From: Spirochaetia bacterium
GTDB taxonomy: Bacteria > Spirochaetota > Spirochaetia > Treponematales > Treponemataceae
Assembly: GCA_900769985.1 (NCBI GenBank)
Contig: CAAGIS010000030.1
Coordinates: forward strand, 1 to 24,027
Direction of reading: 5' to 3'
DNA length: 24,027 nt
Shown: in pieces, positions 7,103 to 14,679 of the stretch
How positions within the stretch are numbered: the first letter of the stretch is position 1
Layout of the letters: each line of letters opens with the position of its first letter
Notes under the pieces: model-generated
What the model was told of the DNA's origin: nothing
Databases searched by the model: none
Seen by the model: the letters and a program-made list of their open reading frames with translations, nothing else
Made by a program: the position numbers and the translations under genes

Positions 7103-8398
7103 ATGGCTTTTGTGCTGGAAGGTTTTTCTGTTATTGAAGAATTTGAAATGCTGACAGAAGATGCACTTGAAAAAGTTGGTGAGGAATATCAGAATCTTGC
7201 TGACTTGTGTGATGATGAAGTAGCTCGAGGTATTTTTTCGACAATATGGAATGGAATTAAATCTGCTGCAAAAACAGTTGCTAATGCTGTAACTACTGTA
7301 GCAAAGTCAGTGATAGATTTTCTTGTAAAGCCTTATACAATTTCTGGAAAGGTTTATTATACATACAATAATATTAAAAAACCTGCTTATGGTGTAAAGG
7401 TAAATAATGTGACTATTGGTGGAAATCGACAGGAAACAGATATTAATGGCGCATTTAATCTTGGCTCAAGGACTGATTCAGCAGGATTATGTTTTCTTTG
7501 GCTTAATTATGAAAATAGAGCATGTAAATTAAGTAACTTTCTTGGAGTAACGGCTTCGACTTTAGTAAAAACGGCATTGCCATCATATCTTCAGAATGTA
7601 ACAATTACTTCAGATTCTGATTATGCAAATGCAAAAATGGCTATTTGTAGTGATATGTTAAGTAGATATAAAGATGAGTCAAAAAGACATTCAAATATTC
7701 CTCAAGCTGTAGTTTGGACAACGGAATTTGGAAATGGGACTTCATCTGCTCCTGCATTCCATGTTCGTGGTTTGAGTATTCTTCCTGATATTATTTTGAC
7801 TGGGGTAACTGCAGATGCAAATGAAGGTGCAAAAAATAAACTTAATATTTTGCATCACGAATATACACATTTCCTTCATTGTGTTTATGCAGAAAATAAA
7901 AACAATTTCTGGGATAATATAGTTTTGTCAGAAATGGGGTGTACAATTGCAACTGCAACAGTAGATTTAATTAATGATATTTTTAATTCAAATATTAGTA
8001 CTGGATATATAGGAAGCTATAATTTCGATAATCCATATGTTTATTTTGCTGAGAATTATGCTGAATGGTATTCTTTGGTTGGCTTCTATGGTAAAGGTAT
8101 TATTGGTAAAACACTCGATTCAACTAAAGGGTCTGGAATATTTTATATTATGGGTACACCTTTCGATAACCAAAAGATATTTACACAACTTGTTACTCTT
8201 TTGAATAGTAATGGATATTCTAATTCAGCAGACATTATTGTTAATATTATTGATAAAGATAATGTAACAACATTTAATGAGTTGTATTCTTCATTAATCA
8301 AACAATATCCTTTATTAAAAAATAAAATAAATAATACATTTAAGAATTTTTATGTACAAAAAGGATCTAAGAATGGTAATGTTATTATCTATCAATAG
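7103..8398 (+). CDS. zinc metalloprotease (HExxH), probably the C-terminal part of a split lipoprotein
   Basis: This 431-residue frame contains HEYTH at residues 252-256, within LNILHHEYTHFLHC, with Glu253 as catalytic base. FAENYAEWYS (315-324) offers Glu317 or Glu321 as the third zinc ligand, which suggests a gluzincin-type fold. Residues 78-130 (YTISGKVYYTY...DINGAFNLG) look like a carboxypeptidase-regulatory/Ig-like beta domain. An alanine/valine-rich amphipathic stretch sits at 50-75. No signal peptide and no Shine-Dalgarno sequence belong to this frame, and it stays open upstream into the end of the preceding gene, so the ATG at 7103 is probably not a true start. Together with 6594-7078 it would be a surface-exposed lipoprotein protease. 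The exact peptidase family is not recognised. Confidence 0.75.
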   Translation: MAFVLEGFSVIEEFEMLTEDALEKVGEEYQNLADLCDDEVARGIFSTIWNGIKSAAKTVANAVTTVAKSVIDFLVKPYTISGKVYYTYNNIKKPAYGVKVNNVTIGGNRQETDINGAFNLGSRTDSAGLCFLWLNYENRACKLSNFLGVTASTLVKTALPSYLQNVTITSDSDYANAKMAICSDMLSRYKDESKRHSNIPQAVVWTTEFGNGTSSAPAFHVRGLSILPDIILTGVTADANEGAKNKLNILHHEYTHFLHCVYAENKNNFWDNIVLSEMGCTIATATVDLINDIFNSNISTGYIGSYNFDNPYVYFAENYAEWYSLVGFYGKGIIGKTLDSTKGSGIFYIMGTPFDNQKIFTQLVTLLNSNGYSNSADIIVNIIDKDNVTTFNELYSSLIKQYPLLKNKINNTFKNFYVQKGSKNGNVIIYQ

Positions 8399-8407
8399 GA
8401 GAAAAGA

Positions 8408-8869
8408 ATGTTTAGGATAAGAAATATCTTGTTTACTATTTTATTAATTCCTTTCCTAGGTTGTAAAAGTGTTTATCTTGACATGAGTAATGTTCATTGT
8501 AATTTGGATAAATCAACATTTCAAAAGAATGAAAATATAACAATATATTACGATGGAAGTTTTGAAGATAGTTCCGATATAGGTTCTCTCAGGATTGATT
8601 TTCATGTTTATAAAATGAATGGGAAAGAAAGAGGAGATATTCAGATTCTTAATTATCCTGATTCTGATATCCCATCTAGTTATGATGAAGGCTTGTATTA
8701 TGTAATTATAAAGAATAATGAAGAAATGACGAGTTTTAAAAATTCAATCACTTTTTTCATTTCTGATGCTGGTAAATATGAGTTAGTTATTCATATAGAT
8801 GGGGCGACTAGAAAACATTACTATCCTTCTAGTCAAACTTTTACATTTCCAATTACGGTAACAGAATAA
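8408..8869 (+). CDS. small lipoprotein of unknown function
   Basis: This 153-residue product has a signal peptide ending in the lipobox PFLGC (Cys19). The mature domain (about 25-153) is predicted beta-rich, with alternating segments such as ENITIYYDGSF, SLRIDFHVYKM and YELVIHIDG, like a single Ig/fibronectin-type sandwich. No family is recognised. It starts 9 nt after the protease stop with GGAGAAAAG ahead of the ATG, so it is co-transcribed and may partner the protease on the cell surface. Its stop codon coincides with the left edge of the second duplicated segment. Confidence 0.7.
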   Translation: MFRIRNILFTILLIPFLGCKSVYLDMSNVHCNLDKSTFQKNENITIYYDGSFEDSSDIGSLRIDFHVYKMNGKERGDIQILNYPDSDIPSSYDEGLYYVIIKNNEEMTSFKNSITFFISDAGKYELVIHIDGATRKHYYPSSQTFTFPITVTE

Positions 8870-8934
8870 AATCTTGTAAAATTAAAGTAAAAATCAGTTT
8901 GGAAAAGCCGTTTTTAAAATCTTATATGCAGCAG

Positions 8935-8958
8935 AAAATTTCAACAAAAATTTCAACA
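8935..8958 (+). repeat. 12-bp tandem duplication
   Basis: AAAATTTCAACA occurs twice in direct succession (8935-8946, 8947-8958), immediately upstream of the second promoter copy. It is absent from the first copy, where only TTCAAC remains. Confidence 0.7.
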
Positions 8959-9000
8959 ACCTAGTAATTTTTTTTTAATGTTGATATAATACGCAGTTGA
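8957..9000 (+). repeat. duplicated pyrB-promoter segment, copy 2 (extended -10 promoter of pyrB)
   Basis: This is the second copy of the 44-bp segment at 6513-6556, with the extended -10 TGATATAAT at 8982-8990. It precedes pyrB by 58 nt. The leader sequences after the two copies differ completely (from 6557 and from 9001). No PyrR-type attenuator hairpin is evident between here and pyrB. Confidence 0.9.
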
Positions 9001-9058
9001 TTCAAATTTTGTTAAATTTGTGTCTAGTCTTTATTATTGATTTTAAGGTGTAAAAAAT

Positions 9059-9985
9059 ATGTTAAAAGGACGGCATTTAATAGAACCGGGTGATCTTACT
9101 GTTTCAGAAATCGATGAAATTTGTTCTTTGGCTGAACAGATGATTGTAGATCCTATTGCTTTTCAGGATGTGTGTCGTGGGAAAATTCTTGCGACACTTT
9201 TTTTTGAACCGAGTACGCGAACAAGGCTTTCTTTTGAGGCTGCAATGCTTCATCTTGGCGGAACTGTCGAAGGTTTTGCAGACGCTTCGTATACTTCCTC
9301 AACAAAAGGAGAAACTCTTTCAGATACAATCAGGGTTGTTTCTTCTTATGTTGATGTAATTGCGATGCGTAATCCAAAAGAAGGTGCTGCACTTTTAGCA
9401 AGTAAATATTCTTCTGTTCCGATTATAAATGCAGGGGATGGAGGACATTCTCACCCGACGCAGACTTTAACAGATTTAGTAACAATCAGAAGGCTTTTAG
9501 GTTCAACAGAAGGGCAGACAATCGGTTTTTGCGGAGATTTAAAATTCGGAAGAACTGTTCACAGTTTAGTCCAGGCTATGTGCAGGTATCGCGACAATAA
9601 ATTCGTTTTTATAAGCCCGAAAGAACTTTCAATGCCGGGCTACATGATAAAAAATGTTTTAGAGCCTAATAATGTTCAGTATGTTTGTGCAGAACGCCTT
9701 GAAGAAGTAATCGGAAGCCTTGACATTCTTTACATGACGAGAGTTCAAAAAGAAAGATTTTTCAACGAACAGGATTACCTTCGCTTAAAAGACAGTTATA
9801 TTCTCGATAAAGAAAAAATGAAGCTTGCAAAACAAAGAATGATTGTCCTTCACCCGCTTCCAAGGGTAAATGAAATTTCTCCTGAAGTAGACGAAGACCC
9901 GCGTGCTGCGTATTTTAAGCAAGTCAGATTCGGAATGTTTGCACGAATGGCGCTTATTTCAAAACTCACCGGTGCAATCGAGTAA
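9059..9985 (+). CDS. pyrB: aspartate carbamoyltransferase catalytic subunit
   Basis: This 308-residue protein condenses carbamoyl phosphate with aspartate, the committed step of pyrimidine synthesis. FFEPSTRTRLSFE (48-60) carries the carbamoyl-phosphate loop STRTR. STKGETLSDT holds the mobile loop lysine, HPTQTLTDL begins at His132, and HPLPRVNEIS followed by FGMFARMAL is the aspartate-side C-terminus. Length is normal (about 305-311). The Shine-Dalgarno sequence AAGGTG precedes the ATG. It is followed by pyrI, so the enzyme is expected to be the allosteric catalytic-plus-regulatory class. It heads the pyrB-pyrI-pyrC operon. Confidence 0.97.
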   Translation: MLKGRHLIEPGDLTVSEIDEICSLAEQMIVDPIAFQDVCRGKILATLFFEPSTRTRLSFEAAMLHLGGTVEGFADASYTSSTKGETLSDTIRVVSSYVDVIAMRNPKEGAALLASKYSSVPIINAGDGGHSHPTQTLTDLVTIRRLLGSTEGQTIGFCGDLKFGRTVHSLVQAMCRYRDNKFVFISPKELSMPGYMIKNVLEPNNVQYVCAERLEEVIGSLDILYMTRVQKERFFNEQDYLRLKDSYILDKEKMKLAKQRMIVLHPLPRVNEISPEVDEDPRAAYFKQVRFGMFARMALISKLTGAIE

Positions 9986-10024
9986 AATTAAAAAATCATC
10001 TTCAATTAAAAAGGCAGGAAAAAT

Positions 10025-10477
10025 ATGTTAAATGTAGATACAATCAAAAACGGTCTTGTAATCGATCACATAAAGGCCGGAAGAGGCTGGCAGATTTTTC
10101 AGTGGCTTGGGCTTGACAAGGCTCCGTTTTGTGCTGCTTTGATAATGAATGTCGCTTCTTCAAAATCAGGTAAAAAAGACATAATCAAAATCGAAAATGT
10201 AATGGACATCGATTATTCTGTTTTAGGTTTTATTGATCCGCATATTTGTGTAAATGTCATTAAAGATGAAAAAATCGTCCGCAAAATCAACATGGAACTT
10301 CCAAACCGCGTAAAAGGAATTTTCGACTGCAAAAATCCAAGGTGCATAACTCAGACTGAGCATTACATAAAACCGAATTTTATTCTTGTCAGCAAGGAAA
10401 ACGCCTGTTACCGATGTGAATATTGCGATACTTTGTACAAAGCCGGTGAAAATGGAAAGCCGGAGGAGTCCTGCTGA
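10025..10477 (+). CDS. pyrI: aspartate carbamoyltransferase regulatory subunit
   Basis: This 150-residue protein binds nucleotide effectors and, through a zinc domain, the PyrB trimer. The N-terminal allosteric domain runs to about residue 98. The zinc ligands are Cys102 and Cys107 (CKNPRC) and Cys131 and Cys134 (CEYC), matching the CX4C...CX2C set of the family. GGCAGGA precedes the ATG. It begins 39 nt after pyrB, and its TGA overlaps the pyrC ATG (TGATG), indicating translational coupling. Confidence 0.96.
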   Translation: MLNVDTIKNGLVIDHIKAGRGWQIFQWLGLDKAPFCAALIMNVASSKSGKKDIIKIENVMDIDYSVLGFIDPHICVNVIKDEKIVRKINMELPNRVKGIFDCKNPRCITQTEHYIKPNFILVSKENACYRCEYCDTLYKAGENGKPEESC

Positions 10478-11964
10478 TGAATTCTGTTTTAATTTACAAC
10501 GCACGGCTTTTAGACGAATCGATTGACGGGCCTGGAGCAATTTTTTTGTTGAATGGAAAAATCCGTTCAGTTTTTCAAGGCTACTACACGAATCCCGACA
10601 CTTTAAAATCGTTTGTTGATTCTATTTTGCTTGAAGACGGCTATGAAAACGAAAATTCAGTAGTTTTTTTTGACGCAAAAGGACTTACGGTAATGCCTTC
10701 TTTTATAGATATGCATGTTCACCTTCGCGATCCGGGGCTTACTCACAAAGAAGATTTAAATTCTGCCCTTCATGCTGCGGTAAAAGGCGGTTACGGAACT
10801 GTTGTCGCAATGCCGAATACTTCGCCGGTAATTTCGTCGTTTGAACAGTCATGTGAAATCGACCTTCGTGCAGAAAAATTAAATCTTTCCCGTGTGATTC
10901 AGTCTGTGAGCATTACAAAAGATTTTGACGGAAAAACGATTTCGCACCTTGAAGGTCTTGATTCTCAAATTGTTCCGCTTATAACCGAAGACGGACATGA
11001 TGTTCAGTCTGCTTCTGTTATGCTTGAGGCAATGGGAATCGCTTCTTCAAAAAAAATAATCGTTTCATGTCACTGTGAAGACCCTGATTTGGCAGAAAAA
11101 GCGCGTATAAATAGAAGAAATGCACTTGAATTAATGAAAAAATATTCGATTCCGGCATGGGGTTCAGGTGATTATGACTGCCCGGAAGAAGTTTTAGAAG
11201 AAATTTTTGAGGAACTTTCAGAAGCGAATTATATTCTTGCACTTGCGGAAAATATTGCAACGGAACGGAACATAAATCTTGCACGGGCGGCAGGAGCACA
11301 CATTCACCTTTGCCATGTAAGTACGCTTCAGGCTATTGAAGCAATCAGAAATGTAAAACAGGAATTAAAAGATATCGAAAATGATTTTTATTACGATGCC
11401 GCAGATTCTTATGAACAGTACAACGAACAGACTGCTTCTTCATTAAAAGAAGTTCAGGGTTTTTCCGTGACTTGCGAAGTAACTCCTCACCATCTTGCGT
11501 TGACTGGCATTGAAGAACCTGAAATTTTTGCACTTGTAAATCCGCCTTTGCGTGATGAAAGCGACAGACTTTCCATTATTGAGGCAATCCGTGACGGAAC
11601 TGTCGATGTAATTTCAACGGACCATGCACCGCATACTTTTGAAGATAAGGCAAACGGTGCTCCAGGTTTTACGGGGCTTGAAACTTCGTATTCAGTTTGC
11701 AACACGATTTTGGTAAAGGGCGGTCAAATTGATGCAAAACGCCTTTCCCAGCTTATGTCGGCAAATCCTGCAAGAATTTTAAAACTGAATAAAGGGCTTT
11801 TAAAATCCGGTTACGATGCCGACATCACGATTGCAGATCCGGATGAAGAATGGAAAATTGATTCGCAAGAATTTTTCAGCAAAGGAAAAGCAACTCCGTT
11901 CGACGGAAAAATTTTTACAGGAAAGGTAAAAGCCGTCTTCTTAAACGGAATAAAAGTTTTTTAG
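10477..11964 (+). CDS. pyrC: dihydroorotase
   Basis: This 495-residue amidohydrolase cyclises carbamoyl-aspartate to dihydroorotate. MHVHLRDPGLTHKED (from Met79) holds the first metal ligands His80 and His82. CHCED, HLCHVST, VTPHHL and STDHAPHT (catalytic Asp382) are all present. Together with the C-terminal metal-independent region (ADITIADPDEEW) this is the class I, PyrC/AllB-like type. It is longer than the usual 420-440 residues. The extra length is partly a charged insertion after HLCHVSTLQAIEAIRN (about residues 290-325, rich in Asp, Glu and Tyr) and partly extra N-terminal sequence around residues 37-62. The ATG shares a base with the pyrI stop. It is the last gene of the operon. Confidence 0.93.
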   Translation: MNSVLIYNARLLDESIDGPGAIFLLNGKIRSVFQGYYTNPDTLKSFVDSILLEDGYENENSVVFFDAKGLTVMPSFIDMHVHLRDPGLTHKEDLNSALHAAVKGGYGTVVAMPNTSPVISSFEQSCEIDLRAEKLNLSRVIQSVSITKDFDGKTISHLEGLDSQIVPLITEDGHDVQSASVMLEAMGIASSKKIIVSCHCEDPDLAEKARINRRNALELMKKYSIPAWGSGDYDCPEEVLEEIFEELSEANYILALAENIATERNINLARAAGAHIHLCHVSTLQAIEAIRNVKQELKDIENDFYYDAADSYEQYNEQTASSLKEVQGFSVTCEVTPHHLALTGIEEPEIFALVNPPLRDESDRLSIIEAIRDGTVDVISTDHAPHTFEDKANGAPGFTGLETSYSVCNTILVKGGQIDAKRLSQLMSANPARILKLNKGLLKSGYDADITIADPDEEWKIDSQEFFSKGKATPFDGKIFTGKVKAVFLNGIKVF

Positions 11965-11998
11965 TAAAATGCAAACGCCATTCTGAGTGTAATTTCAT

Positions 11999-12027
11999 TG
12001 ACATTCCGAACTTGTTTCGGAATGTCA
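11999..12027. repeat. REP-like hairpin downstream of pyrC
   Basis: TGACATTCCGAA and TTCGGAATGTCA form a perfect 12-bp stem around CTTGT, followed by CATTCTGAATCTGC, which belongs to the same element family as 5505-5570. There is no T-run, so it is not a standard terminator. It marks the left edge of the accessory island. Confidence 0.7.
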
Positions 12028-12064
12028 TTCTGAATCTGCCGAAGAATTGAGTTTTGCACAGGCT

Positions 12065-12583
12065 ATGTCAAAACATATGTCTGCATTAATAGTAAAAGGT
12101 TTTGAAAATAGTGATGGCGAATTCATCAAATTAAGTTCAGATTCTGAAGAACAAACAATGTACATTGTTCAACAAGCAGGAACTTTTGCAAAAAATCAAT
12201 TAGAAGTTGAAATGAAACAGGAAGTGCAAGATTCAAAAATAGAAAATCTTGCTGATAAAGTTTCTAAAATCGAAAATCGCTTAAATGAAAAAGATGTAAT
12301 TGCTGCAGAACAGACTAAACATTTGGAAGAACTTGGAGCTATACTTAACAATAAAGATTTAGTTGATCAAAAGCAAGAAGAAGCTATTTCAAAAAATATA
12401 GAAGCCATAAAAGTACTTTTTGAATACACAAAACAAAAGGATATTCTAGATAAAGAACAAAGCGAAGAAATTGAAAAGATAAAAGCAACATCTTCAAAAA
12501 AATTATCAGTAATCGCAATTATTATTTCTTCATTGGCTATAATTGGAAGCATAGTAAATATTATATTTAAATTCGTAATGTAG
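12065..12583 (+). CDS. coiled-coil protein with C-terminal membrane anchor, possible integron-cassette gene
   Basis: I do not recognise this protein (172 residues from ATG 12065). A long charged helix, probably coiled coil, covers about residues 45-145, with repeated patterns such as KIENLADKVSKIENRLNEKD and DKEQSEEIEKIK. It ends in one hydrophobic segment (about 150-170, VIAIIISSLAIIGSIVNIIF) and KFVM, so it is tail-anchored with the coil in the cytoplasm. A TTG start at 12047 would add six residues but lies close to the REP-like element, and no good Shine-Dalgarno sequence is present for either. The stop is only 8 nt from an attC-like site, the layout of an integron cassette. Its 5' end may have been trimmed when it came to rest beside pyrC. 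Confidence 0.6.
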   Translation: MSKHMSALIVKGFENSDGEFIKLSSDSEEQTMYIVQQAGTFAKNQLEVEMKQEVQDSKIENLADKVSKIENRLNEKDVIAAEQTKHLEELGAILNNKDLVDQKQEEAISKNIEAIKVLFEYTKQKDILDKEQSEEIEKIKATSSKKLSVIAIIISSLAIIGSIVNIIFKFVM

Positions 12584-12590
12584 AAAATCA

Positions 12591-12657
12591 CATAACAAGT
12601 AGCTCAAAGCTACAACGCGGTCAAGCCGCGTTGCGGTTTAACTACATAGTTAGGTGG
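12591..12657 (+). repeat. attC-like integron recombination site
   Basis: The outer arms are CACATAAC (12589-12596) and GTTAGGTG (12649-12656), complementary at all but one position, with the conserved AAC and GTT triplets. Inside them GTAG and CTAC form a second paired box with an unpaired base between the two boxes. The centre has two perfect stems: GTAGCT-caa-AGCTAC, which uses the same GTAG, and AACGCGG-tcaag-CCGCGTT. Size (about 65 bp) and layout fit an attC. It follows a stop codon directly, as in gene cassettes. No integron integrase is in the window. Confidence 0.7.
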
Positions 12658-12688
12658 ACGGGCCTGTGGCCCGCTAGTTTTCGAGTAA

Positions 12689-12717
12689 TAGTCAAAAAAG
12701 CTAAAAAATGCTATAGT
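12689..12717 (+). promoter_or_regulatory. promoter of the restriction-modification operon
   Basis: TAGTCA (12689-12694), 17 nt, then TATAGT (12712-12717) preceded by TG-C, giving an extended -10. The expected start is about 25 nt before the ATG at 12749. A GGGCC/GGCCC stem lies just upstream (12659-12673). Confidence 0.55.
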
Positions 12718-12748
12718 AATGTGTAGAAATTCATTTTTGGGTGGAAAA

Positions 12749-13756
12749 ATGGCAACTACAAAAATAAATAACCGACGTTATTTAGGAAATAAATATAGAC
12801 TTTTGCCCTTTATTAGCGATGTAATAGCCAAAGAATGTGGAAATTTTGACACTTTTGCAGACATTTTTGCAGGTACAGGGGCTGTTTCTTCCGCTTACAC
12901 AGATAAAATCCTTTATACAAACGATATTTTATACAGCAACTATCTTTGTCATTTAACTTGGTTTTCAGATGAATCTTTTGACATTGGGAAAATAGAAAAG
13001 TATATAAATTTTTACAACTCAGAATTGCCTTACGAAGACAATTATATGACGGATAACTTTTCAGACACTTATTTTTCTAGGAAAAACTGTTCGAAAATCG
13101 GTTTTATACGTGAAAATATCGAAAATGAGTATAAAAAAGAAAAAATAAACACTCGTGAAAGAGCAATGCTTATAACTTCGTTGCTCTACGGTATTGATAA
13201 AATAGCAAATACATGCGGTCATTATGACGCATACAGAAAAGGCGTAGAATTTCCAGAATCTTTTACAATGTGTGTGCCAGAGCCTAATACAAACTTAAAA
13301 CACAATCATTGCTATAACGAAGATACTAACGAACTGGTAAAAAGTATTTCTGCAGATGTTGTATACATTGACCCACCGTATAATTCTCGCCAATACTGTG
13401 ATGCCTACCACTTAATAGAAAATATTGCTCGTTGGGAAAAGCCAGAAGTCTTTGGCGTTGCAAAAAAAATGGACAGAACAGCATTGAAAAGTAAGTATTG
13501 TACTCGCTCTGCTCCAGCAGCTTTTGAAGATTTGATAAAAAATCTAAATGCAAAGTATATTGTAGTTTCTTATAACAATATGGCAAACAAAGGAAACGAT
13601 CGTTCAAATGCTCGTATTTCGGACACACAGATTCTTGAAACACTTAAATCTAAAGGTTCTGTAAAAACTTTTTCCGAGCAATTCAAAGCATTTACAACTG
13701 GAAAGTCTGAACATCTTGATAATGAAGAGAGGCTTTTCGTTTGCAAATGCAATTAA
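12749..13756 (+). CDS. D12-class adenine-N6 DNA methyltransferase (first of pair)
   Basis: This 335-residue enzyme methylates adenine in DNA using S-adenosylmethionine. NRRYLGNKYRLLPFI (8-22) is motif X, ADIFAGTGAVS (37-47) is the SAM-binding motif I, and DPPYNSRQY (from Asp208) is catalytic motif IV. The motif order X-I-IV is that of the D12/alpha class. The start at 12749 is preferred because GGGTGG lies ahead of it; an upstream ATG at 12719 would lie almost on the -10 box. The stop overlaps the next methyltransferase. Two different D12 enzymes plus one endonuclease suggest an asymmetric recognition site, one enzyme per strand. Confidence 0.9.
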   Translation: MATTKINNRRYLGNKYRLLPFISDVIAKECGNFDTFADIFAGTGAVSSAYTDKILYTNDILYSNYLCHLTWFSDESFDIGKIEKYINFYNSELPYEDNYMTDNFSDTYFSRKNCSKIGFIRENIENEYKKEKINTRERAMLITSLLYGIDKIANTCGHYDAYRKGVEFPESFTMCVPEPNTNLKHNHCYNEDTNELVKSISADVVYIDPPYNSRQYCDAYHLIENIARWEKPEVFGVAKKMDRTALKSKYCTRSAPAAFEDLIKNLNAKYIVVSYNNMANKGNDRSNARISDTQILETLKSKGSVKTFSEQFKAFTTGKSEHLDNEERLFVCKCN

Positions 13757-14670
13757 AATCAAAAATCGAAATAGTAAAATCTCCTCTTAATTTTACAGGT
13801 GGTAAATACAAGTTGCTTCCGCAACTTGTTCCACTTTTTCCTAGTGATATTGCAACATTTGTAGACCTCTTTTGCGGTGGTTGCAATGTTGGTGTAAATG
13901 CAAGTGCAAAAAAAATTATATGCAACGACATTGATTCAAATTTGATAGGTTTGTTTTCCTTTTTTAAAGGTAGATCCTATGATGATTTACTTCCAAAAAT
14001 TCAAGAAGTCATCAACAATTTCAATTTGTCAAACTCTGAAAAAAACGGTTATTCATTTTATAACTGCAATTCTGCCAGTGGATTGGGAAACTTCAATAGA
14101 ACTGGATTCTTAAATCTTAGAGAGACTTTCAACACTCTTTCTAAAGACGACACAAACTATTATTTATATCTGTACATTTTGATTGTGTACGCTTTCAATA
14201 ATCAAATTCGCTTTAATTCCGATGCTGAGTTTAATCTTCCTGTTGGTAAACGAGATTTTAATGTTCGTATGCAAAACAAGCTCAAAAACTTTCTGTCTGC
14301 ACTGAAAACAAAAGATATTTCTTTTTCAAATTGCTATTTTTCAGATATAAAAGTTTCGTCACTTGATAAAAATGATTTTGTTTATGCAGATCCGCCCTAT
14401 CTTATTACATGCGCAACTTATAATGAAAAATCTTGGAATGAAGAGGAAGAAAAAAAACTTCTTTCCTACTTAGACGAACTTTCAAAAAATAAGATTCGCT
14501 TTGCTCTTTCAAATGTATTATCTACAGACAATAAGACAAATACAATTTTGCAAGCATGGCTGAACGAGCGAAAATATAGTTGTCATCACTTGGATTTTTC
14601 ATATAAAAATTCAAATTACCATAAAAAAAATATAGCCAAAACTGACGAAGTTTTGATTACCAATTATTAG
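13747..14670 (+). CDS. D12-class (Dam-like) adenine-N6 DNA methyltransferase (second of pair)
   Basis: This 307-residue protein has LNFTGGKYKLLPQL near residue 14 (motif X), VDLFCGGCNVG (39-49, motif I) and ADPPYLITCATYN (DPPY from Asp215, motif IV). It is Dam-like, and its RFNSDAEFNLPVGKRDF-like region resembles the Dam-family segment RYN..G.FN.P.G. The start is taken at ATG 13747, overlapping the previous gene by 10 nt; TTG 13741 is an alternative. It lies 9 nt upstream of the endonuclease gene. It probably protects the strand not modified by the first enzyme. Confidence 0.9.
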   Translation: MQLKSKIEIVKSPLNFTGGKYKLLPQLVPLFPSDIATFVDLFCGGCNVGVNASAKKIICNDIDSNLIGLFSFFKGRSYDDLLPKIQEVINNFNLSNSEKNGYSFYNCNSASGLGNFNRTGFLNLRETFNTLSKDDTNYYLYLYILIVYAFNNQIRFNSDAEFNLPVGKRDFNVRMQNKLKNFLSALKTKDISFSNCYFSDIKVSSLDKNDFVYADPPYLITCATYNEKSWNEEEEKKLLSYLDELSKNKIRFALSNVLSTDNKTNTILQAWLNERKYSCHHLDFSYKNSNYHKKNIAKTDEVLITNY

Positions 14671-14679
14671 GAGCGGATT

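Noticed and set aside
6557..9058. Insertion sequence or transposon as the carrier of the lipoprotein block
   Set aside because: No transposase, no terminal inverted repeats and no short target duplications are seen; only the promoter segment is duplicated.
10223..10540. Minus-strand open frame across pyrI and pyrC
   Set aside because: It lies opposite two certain genes and has no recognisable protein features.
12719..12748. Upstream ATG start for the first methyltransferase
   Set aside because: It is one base from the -10 box; the ATG at 12749 has GGGTGG ahead and begins the family motif region.
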